Positions 57,967-64,000 of a stretch of DNA of 64,000 nucleotides are shown here, one piece after another (within the stretch, counting starts at the first letter, position 1; every line of letters begins with the position of its first letter). The DNA comes from Clostridium punense (GTDB lineage Bacteria; Bacillota; Clostridia; Clostridiales; Clostridiaceae): contig NZ_JAGGLL010000008.1 in NCBI RefSeq assembly GCF_017874425.1, positions 1 through 64,000 of the forward strand, read 5' to 3'. The notes beneath the pieces were generated by a model that was not told the DNA's origin, did no database searches, and saw only the letters and a list, made by a program, of their open reading frames with translations. The translations under genes and the position numbers were made by a program.

Positions 57967-60627
57967 ATGAGTATTGTTGATAAACTAAATTGGGCAATGA
58001 GCCTTAGAGAACCTCAATTTGAGGCTCTTAAAACTTTAGATAATATATGTTCTAAAATAGATTATAAAACCTATTCTAAAGAACAGGCAGAAGAAATAGC
58101 TACAGAAAACTGTCAAACACAATCCAAGATAATGGTAGATGATAATCTTGGTTTTCCTTCTTTCTGCTTTGAAATGACCACAGGTATTGGAAAGACAAGA
58201 TTAATGGGGGCTTCCATATATTATTTATATAAAACTAAAGGCTACAAGCACTTTTTTATATTGGCTCCAGGGAATACAATATATGATAAACTGCGTAAGG
58301 AAGTAATGCCGCACCATCGTAAATATATGTTTAAGGGATTAGAAGCAGAAATGGGAAGACCTAAGGTATATGATGGTGAGAATTATTTATCCTATCCAGT
58401 GAAATATGTTCAAGATGAGATAGAAATTGATAATTCTTCAGAGATTCAAATATTTATTTTTAATATTGGAAAAATATTTAATAGAGGAGATGTACAATTT
58501 AAGTTCCACGAGTTCCAAGAAGCATTAGGAAAGTCCTTTGCGGAAGTACTTGCTAGTTTTGACGATTTAGTAATTTGTATGGATGAGGCACATAGGTATT
58601 ATGCTCCTGCATCTATGAAAGCTATAGATTATTTGAAACCAATATTAGGATTGGAGTTTACAGCTACACCGAAATCAACAAATAAAAATATTATTTACAG
58701 CTATGGATTAGCAGAGGGAGCAGGAAAATTTCTTAAAATACCTGTAGTTATGGGAAGAACAAATACAGCAGGTTTTACTGAAAAAGATATTGAAGAAATG
58801 AAAATAAAGGATGGTATTAAGCTGCATGAGCATAGAAAAGCCACAGTTTATAAATACTGTAGTGAAAATGGATTACCTCAGGTAAAACCTATAGTTTTGA
58901 TATCCTGCAAAGATACAAACCATGCTGTGGAAATAAGACAGTTAATAGATTCTGATTCCTTTTTTGATGGAAAGTATAAGGGTAAAGTTATAGAAATACA
59001 TTCTAAAACAGGTAGTGTAGAAACTGAAGATAATATAAAAAAGCTATTAACTATAGAAGAGAATACCAATCCTATTGAAATAGTTTTACATGTGTACAAA
59101 CTAAAGGAAGGATGGGATGTTAATAACTTATTTACGATTATTCCTTTAAATGCTGCAAAAAGTGAAATATTGGCATTGCAGACTATAGGAAGGGGACTAC
59201 GTTTACCTTTTGGGAAAATAACTGGACAAGAAGAATTGGATACATTGGATATAGTAGCACATGATCATTATAGGGAATTAGTTGATGAAATAAAATCAAA
59301 TCCAGTATTTAAGAAGCGTAACCTGGATGAAGAAGAAATAGAGCAAACAGAAACAGTAGAAATAGAACCAGAGCTTAATAAGGTACAGTTAGAATTATTT
59401 GAAAAAGCAATAAGTTATACAGATATGAAATCCTTTCAGGATATAAGTGATCTTAGAATACAGGAAGACCTGTATAAAGGATACTTAAAAACATATGCAA
59501 AAGAAGTAAAGGCAAAGGATAACTCCGATATACAGCAGATGACATTATTTGAACTAGAAAAGACTGTTGAAGAGAAGATAGATGAAAATTCAAAAGAAGC
59601 CTTTGAAGAACTCTCAAAGACTAAAGATAAAGCAAAAATTACTAAAACTCCAATACTCAAAAAAGATGAATTTATTGAAAAAATAAATAAGTTAAAGCAA
59701 TTCGCTATTTCTGTACCTAAAATAAGTATAGGATACAGTTCTACAGTAAAGTTTAAGCCAATCATAGTTAAAAAGGGGATTAATAACTTTGAATTGGAGC
59801 AATCATATATTGAAAGATATGATGTTATAAATAATAAATTACTTGAAACACTTGAAGCAGTAGCATTAGAAATTGATGATCCAATAAATGAACTTGCATG
59901 TATGCTTCTTGAAAGTGTACCAGAGTTTAGTTCTGAAGATGCTGACTATATATTAAATATTGTAGAACAATATCTTAAGCTTATTGAAGGTTCTTATGAG
60001 GATAAGAAAAAGGTAGTAAGAAGATATGCTACTTTAATAGTAAATGAGATAAAAAAGCAAATTTATACAGCAAAAGAAGAGCATACAGAATTTATATATA
60101 GAATAGAAAAAGACCTGATTATTTTCAAACCTTTTGTAAAAAATATAAAACCAGGTGGAAGTGTTGATTTTTACAAGGATATAAAAGATAAAAAGAACAT
60201 TAGACAATACTTGTTTACGGGATATAAAAAATCTTATTATCCTGAATATGGTTTTGACAGTGATGATGAAAGAAGATTCTCAGTTATATTGGAGGAAGAT
60301 AAAAAGGTATTAAGATGGATTAAGCCACCACTAAATCAAATGGGACTGTTTTATAAAGCAGGTAAGCAATATAATCCTGATTTTATTGTGGAAACTACAG
60401 ATTCAAAATATTTAATTGAAATTAAAGCTAAAAATGAAACAGAAGATAAGGATGTTCTTGAAAAGGCTAAAGCAGCAATAAAGTGGTGTAAGTGTGCAAC
60501 AGAAGTGGATGCTGATAAAAAACAATGGGATTATAGACTTATTGCAGGGGATAAAGTTATTCTAGGTAATTCTTTCATGTACACAGTTGGTTTAAGTGAA
60601 AATTTGGAGGGAATTGAGAATGAGTGA
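57967..60627 (+). CDS. Type III Res-like helicase-nuclease
   Basis: About 886-aa protein. Walker A is TTGIGKTRL (about 71-79), motif II MDEAHR near 206, EFTATP near 232 and QTIGRGLRLPFG near 405. The C-terminal PD-(D/E)XK nuclease signature is PDFIVETTDSKYLIEIKAK (about 804-822). ATG 57967 starts one base after the methyltransferase stop codon. This fits the Res subunit of type III restriction, which translocates and cuts at unmethylated sites together with Mod. DISARM core sets do not normally include it, so this is an added module or a second system using the same operon. Confidence 0.8.
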   Translation: MSIVDKLNWAMSLREPQFEALKTLDNICSKIDYKTYSKEQAEEIATENCQTQSKIMVDDNLGFPSFCFEMTTGIGKTRLMGASIYYLYKTKGYKHFFILAPGNTIYDKLRKEVMPHHRKYMFKGLEAEMGRPKVYDGENYLSYPVKYVQDEIEIDNSSEIQIFIFNIGKIFNRGDVQFKFHEFQEALGKSFAEVLASFDDLVICMDEAHRYYAPASMKAIDYLKPILGLEFTATPKSTNKNIIYSYGLAEGAGKFLKIPVVMGRTNTAGFTEKDIEEMKIKDGIKLHEHRKATVYKYCSENGLPQVKPIVLISCKDTNHAVEIRQLIDSDSFFDGKYKGKVIEIHSKTGSVETEDNIKKLLTIEENTNPIEIVLHVYKLKEGWDVNNLFTIIPLNAAKSEILALQTIGRGLRLPFGKITGQEELDTLDIVAHDHYRELVDEIKSNPVFKKRNLDEEEIEQTETVEIEPELNKVQLELFEKAISYTDMKSFQDISDLRIQEDLYKGYLKTYAKEVKAKDNSDIQQMTLFELEKTVEEKIDENSKEAFEELSKTKDKAKITKTPILKKDEFIEKINKLKQFAISVPKISIGYSSTVKFKPIIVKKGINNFELEQSYIERYDVINNKLLETLEAVALEIDDPINELACMLLESVPEFSSEDADYILNIVEQYLKLIEGSYEDKKKVVRRYATLIVNEIKKQIYTAKEEHTEFIYRIEKDLIIFKPFVKNIKPGGSVDFYKDIKDKKNIRQYLFTGYKKSYYPEYGFDSDDERRFSVILEEDKKVLRWIKPPLNQMGLFYKAGKQYNPDFIVETTDSKYLIEIKAKNETEDKDVLEKAKAAIKWCKCATEVDADKKQWDYRLIAGDKVILGNSFMYTVGLSENLEGIENE

Positions 60628-63600
60628 TAAATCTTATAGTAAAGTTAGGGACAAGCTACTTGACGCTTTAAGAATTGACTTAATGGGACCTTCGGAAGAA
60701 GAAGAGAAGTTAGATGAATCACCACTAAGCAGTTATATAACAGGAATGCTATATCCTAGGAAAATTTCTATATCTCCTGATGTGGAATATGAGGATAATG
60801 ATTTTATGTCAGCAATGGATGAAGAATATATAGATGATGAAGAAGACGAAATAGAAGAGATGGTTGGAGCTAAGTTCAAACTTCAATCTTCTATGGGAAT
60901 AAGATTTTATGTTAATAGTGACATAGAAAAATTAAAAGTTAAAGTAAAATGGGGACAATATTATAAAGATAAGATAAAACCAGATAAAGATAATGATGAA
61001 GAAAATAAAAAGAAAACTGGTAGGACTGTTTTTATACGTATTCCAAAGGAAGAAGAACTTATTCTTGATATAGGAGATAAAAATAAGAATATAGAAATAG
61101 CACTAAAAGATGATCCATCTATTAAAATTAAATCATCACAAATAAGGCTTAAGAGTGGTGCAAAATTAGTTGCAGTTTATTTGGTTAATGGGAAAGAGAC
61201 CTGTGATGAAAGAGATTTTGAAAATGTGATGTTTCAAGCAGAACTCATAGTTTCTGGAATAGACAATCAACCAGTTTTTGAACCGGAACATCTTTGCAGA
61301 GACATTGAAATAGAAGATGAGTTTTATTATGAAAAAAGACCAATTTATGCTCGTGGCAATGGGTGCGCTGCAGATTGGACTAAATCAGAAGGAGACAAGG
61401 CTATAGAGGTTAAAACTGTTTTTATACCTGAACATGAAATTGCTTCTGTTAGTCCAAATCTTGAAGGATTTTCAGAAGATTATTTTTCTATGAAGTTTAT
61501 GGCTAAGCCTTCAAATAAAGCTGAAACAATTAGCAGATTAAAAGCTTTAAATAGTGATTATTTTAAATGGATTAATGCTTTAAAAAGTAATTTCAAAATG
61601 CAAGAAGAGGGGTTTAGAGACAGAGGAGATAAGATTATAAATTCATGCCTAGAAGCTTATAATAGAATTTCTAAGGGTATAGAGCAAATAGAAAGCAATG
61701 ATTATGCTTTTAAAGCCTTTTGCTTTATGAACCAATGTATGTATTTGCAAAGAGGAATGAGTGAATTCTCAAAAAAATATGGTAGCGGTATAAAGTGTAG
61801 TTTTAGGGATGAAGAATTTTGCAAAAAAGATCATAGCAAATGGAGACCATTCCAAATAGCATTTATACTTTTAAATATTTCTGGATGTATAAATCCTATA
61901 GATAATGAACGAAAAAATGTTGACTTGCTTTACTTTCCAACTGGAGGAGGAAAGACTGAGGCTTATTTAGGATTGATTGCATTTGTAATTGGACATAGAA
62001 GATTAACTGCAAGTAATGAAAAAGAATTTGAAAAAGATGGTGGAGTAACAGTTATTTTAAGATATACATTACGACTTTTAACCACTCAACAACGTGATAG
62101 ATTAACCAAAATGATATGTGCAGCAGAGATAATTAGAAGTGAAAATGAAAATGATTATGGTAAATCACCAATTTCAATAGGATTTTGGGTTGGAGGTGGA
62201 GTAACTCCAAATAGTTTTAATGAATTTAAGTTTAATAAAGAAGATCCAACAGCTAGTGATAAAGCAGTAAATAAACTTACTAAGCAAATTATTACTTGTC
62301 CTTTCTGTGGGAGTGCAATAAATAAAGAGGATTATGAAATTGACATTGAAAAAGGAGAAGTAAATATTTATTGTCACGATGCTAATTGTCATTTTTTTAA
62401 ATATAAAGAAAAGCCAATACCAGTTTATATTGTAGATGAAGAAATTTATAGAAAATGCCCAACGGTAATTATTTCAACAGTAGATAAGTTTGCAAGGCTT
62501 CCTTGGGATGAAAAAACTGGATTAATCTTCGGTAGAACAGATAGAGTTTGTGAAAGGCATGGATATATAGCTTGTGGAGAAGACCATCCAAATCGCCATA
62601 ATAAAAAAGAAAATTTAAGTGCAGCTAAAGTTGTTGAAACAAGACAATTCTATCCACCAGAACTTATAGTTCAAGATGAATTACATCTTATAACAGGTCC
62701 TCTTGGAACAATATATGGCGGTTATGAAACTGTAATAGAAGAAATGTGTTCATTTACTAGAAATGGGAAGAAAATATTACCTAAATATATAGTTTCCACA
62801 GCAACTATAAAAAACGCAGATGAACAAATAAGATGTTTATATGGAAGAAATAGTTTTTCTCAATTTCCACCAAGTGGTTTTGATATTGGAGATAGTTATT
62901 TTATTAAAGAAATTAGTTTAGCTGATAAGCCCTTTAGAAAATATTGTTCAGTTTGTGCCAGCGGGCAGTCAATGAAAACTACTGTACTTAGAATATATGC
63001 AGTGCTACTTCAAACAGTTAAGGAGTTATTAAATGATGAAGAGTATAAAGAATTTATAGATCCTTATTATACTTTAATTGGTTATTTTAATAGTATAAGA
63101 GAATTAGGTGGTACTGTAAGGTTATTACAGGATGACATTCCTAAGAGAATAAAAAGAATAAAGAAAAGATATGGATATAATCAGGAAAGATTTTTAAAAA
63201 GAACAAAAGAAATTACCTCACGTATATCTTCTTATAAGATTGCAGAACTATTAGAACAATTAACTCTATCTCATGATAATGAAGAATGTTTAGATGTTGC
63301 AATAGCTACAAATATGATTGCAGTTGGTATGGATGTTGATAGACTAGGGTTAATGACTGTAATGGGACAACCTAAGCAGAATTCTGAATATATTCAAGCC
63401 ACAAGCCGTATAGGAAGAAAGTTTCCTGGACTTGTAGTTACCATTTATAATCCATATAGACCAAGGGATTTATCTCACTATGAAAACTTTAAAGGGTTCC
63501 ACTCACATATGTATAGATATGTAGAAGGAACTACTGCAACACCATTTTCTGCTCGTGCAAGAGATAGAGTTCTTCATGCAATAGTTGTAGCTTTATTAAG

Positions 63601-63964
63601 ATTAAAAAATGAAGTTATGGCTGCTAACAAAGGAGCAAATAGTATTTGTGATATTAAAAATGAAATAATAGAAGAAACAAAGAAAGTAATAATAGAAAGG
63701 CTTAAGGTAGTATCAGCTAAGGCAAAAGAAGATACATCTTTTGAAATCAATCAATTTATTGAAGATTGGAAATGTTTATCAAAAGAAGAAAAAGAGTTAT
63801 ATTATTATATTAAAAATACTGAAAAGTATAATAGATTGTTAAATTATTACAACGAATATTGTACTCCTAAAGAAAAGCCTACACTTAATTCAATGAGAGA
63901 AGTTGAAAGTTCATCGGCACTTTATTATTTTACAGAGGAGGCTAATAAGAATGAAAATAAATAA
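60620..63964 (+). CDS. drmA: DISARM helicase DrmA
   Basis: 1114-aa helicase-like protein. Walker A is PTGGGKTEAY (about 440-449), a Cys-rich zinc region CPFCGSAI and YCHDANCHFF lies at about 560-592, motif II DELHLITG near 686-693 in VQDELHLI, and late helicase motifs are VSTATIKNADEQI, ATNMIAVGMDVDRLG and EYIQATSRIGRKFPGL. This matches DrmA in size and in the PTGGGKTEAYLGL signature. ATG 60620 has GGAGGG 8 bases upstream and overlaps the previous gene by 8 bases. It overlaps DrmB by 14 bases. The N-terminal ~430 residues have no name. Confidence 0.82.
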   Translation: MSDKSYSKVRDKLLDALRIDLMGPSEEEEKLDESPLSSYITGMLYPRKISISPDVEYEDNDFMSAMDEEYIDDEEDEIEEMVGAKFKLQSSMGIRFYVNSDIEKLKVKVKWGQYYKDKIKPDKDNDEENKKKTGRTVFIRIPKEEELILDIGDKNKNIEIALKDDPSIKIKSSQIRLKSGAKLVAVYLVNGKETCDERDFENVMFQAELIVSGIDNQPVFEPEHLCRDIEIEDEFYYEKRPIYARGNGCAADWTKSEGDKAIEVKTVFIPEHEIASVSPNLEGFSEDYFSMKFMAKPSNKAETISRLKALNSDYFKWINALKSNFKMQEEGFRDRGDKIINSCLEAYNRISKGIEQIESNDYAFKAFCFMNQCMYLQRGMSEFSKKYGSGIKCSFRDEEFCKKDHSKWRPFQIAFILLNISGCINPIDNERKNVDLLYFPTGGGKTEAYLGLIAFVIGHRRLTASNEKEFEKDGGVTVILRYTLRLLTTQQRDRLTKMICAAEIIRSENENDYGKSPISIGFWVGGGVTPNSFNEFKFNKEDPTASDKAVNKLTKQIITCPFCGSAINKEDYEIDIEKGEVNIYCHDANCHFFKYKEKPIPVYIVDEEIYRKCPTVIISTVDKFARLPWDEKTGLIFGRTDRVCERHGYIACGEDHPNRHNKKENLSAAKVVETRQFYPPELIVQDELHLITGPLGTIYGGYETVIEEMCSFTRNGKKILPKYIVSTATIKNADEQIRCLYGRNSFSQFPPSGFDIGDSYFIKEISLADKPFRKYCSVCASGQSMKTTVLRIYAVLLQTVKELLNDEEYKEFIDPYYTLIGYFNSIRELGGTVRLLQDDIPKRIKRIKKRYGYNQERFLKRTKEITSRISSYKIAELLEQLTLSHDNEECLDVAIATNMIAVGMDVDRLGLMTVMGQPKQNSEYIQATSRIGRKFPGLVVTIYNPYRPRDLSHYENFKGFHSHMYRYVEGTTATPFSARARDRVLHAIVVALLRLKNEVMAANKGANSICDIKNEIIEETKKVIIERLKVVSAKAKEDTSFEINQFIEDWKCLSKEEKELYYYIKNTEKYNRLLNYYNEYCTPKEKPTLNSMREVESSSALYYFTEEANKNENK

Positions 63965-64000
63965 ACTGGGAGAATTAAGACCTAACCAATTAATAACAAC
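63951..64000 (+). CDS. drmB: DrmB, N-terminal codons only (cut by window edge)
   Basis: Only 16 complete codons are visible (MKINKLGELRPNQLIT). GELRPNQLIT is the conserved start of DrmB (DUF1998) proteins, which pair with DrmA. AGAGGAGG lies 9 bases before ATG, and the frame overlaps drmA by 14 bases. The gene continues beyond 64000; drmC or other partners would be further right. Confidence 0.7.
   Translation, partial: MKINKLGELRPNQLIT

Noticed and set aside
1..64000. CRISPR arrays, rRNA and tRNA genes
   Set aside because: I saw no regularly spaced identical repeats, no 16S/23S-like stretches and no convincing tRNA T-loop patterns. A computed scan would be decisive.

Overview
The window is very AT-rich and reads like the chromosome of an anaerobic, low-GC Firmicute, most probably Clostridium in the broad sense. 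The reasons are strong AGGAGG-type ribosome binding sites, frequent GTG and TTG starts, sigma-A promoters, a Gram-positive CGAAC-N4-GTT LexA-like box, a ferredoxin-fused aldo/keto reductase, radical SAM and nitroreductase genes, and an Rpn nuclease family in many copies. I see no rRNA, tRNA or CRISPR array.

Positions 1-14.1 kb look like ordinary chromosome: a [4Fe-4S] aldo/keto reductase, two nitroreductases, an overlapping ada-alkA-ogt alkylation-repair operon, an XRE regulator with a peptide deformylase, an SPFH protein with a small ribbon-helix-helix-like partner, divergent HxlR and PhzF genes, a broken ridA, a 49-aa ORF, a GreA-type factor, a DUF2892 protein and a TPR-like/alpha-beta hydrolase. 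Two dispersed repeats, A (3 copies) and B (3 copies plus a fragment), sit between these genes. Two A copies are the 5' leaders of redox genes. The third abuts the broken ridA.

Positions 14.1-19.5 kb hold a phage-type replication module (DnaD-like, DnaB helicase, small protein), a secreted CAP protein and a histidine-kinase fragment.

Positions 19.5-43.6 kb are a mosaic of unrelated one- to three-gene units: Nmad3, a lipoprotein, an unrecognised two-gene pair (helical protein plus TerB-like/beta-propeller), a DUF3791/DUF3990 toxin-antitoxin set, ABC-F, radical SAM, a 1307-aa helicase-nuclease, UPF0316, TetR with DegV, and an FAD oxidoreductase. A short palindromic repeat, C (about TTACCCCTGGGGTAGTTAACA), recurs about 12 times between the units, always in the same orientation. 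Several copies lie exactly at junctions with gene fragments. The same region holds at least eight intact, truncated or fragmentary Rpn genes. Two nearly identical intact copies have a LexA-like box over the promoter.

Positions 43.6-64 kb are a 5'-nucleotidase, an XRE locus, a NERD protein, and then a defence island. It starts with a Septu-like ATPase/HNH pair, followed by a heavily decayed AAA+ (SpoVK/CbbX-like) locus and a frameshifted small HTH gene. A tightly packed operon then runs off the right edge: C5-cytosine methyltransferase, SNF2 helicase (DrmD-like), N6-adenine methyltransferase (DrmMI-like), type III Res-like helicase-nuclease, DrmA and the first codons of DrmB. It is a DISARM locus of class 1 layout with two additions: a C5 methyltransferase and a Res-like nuclease.
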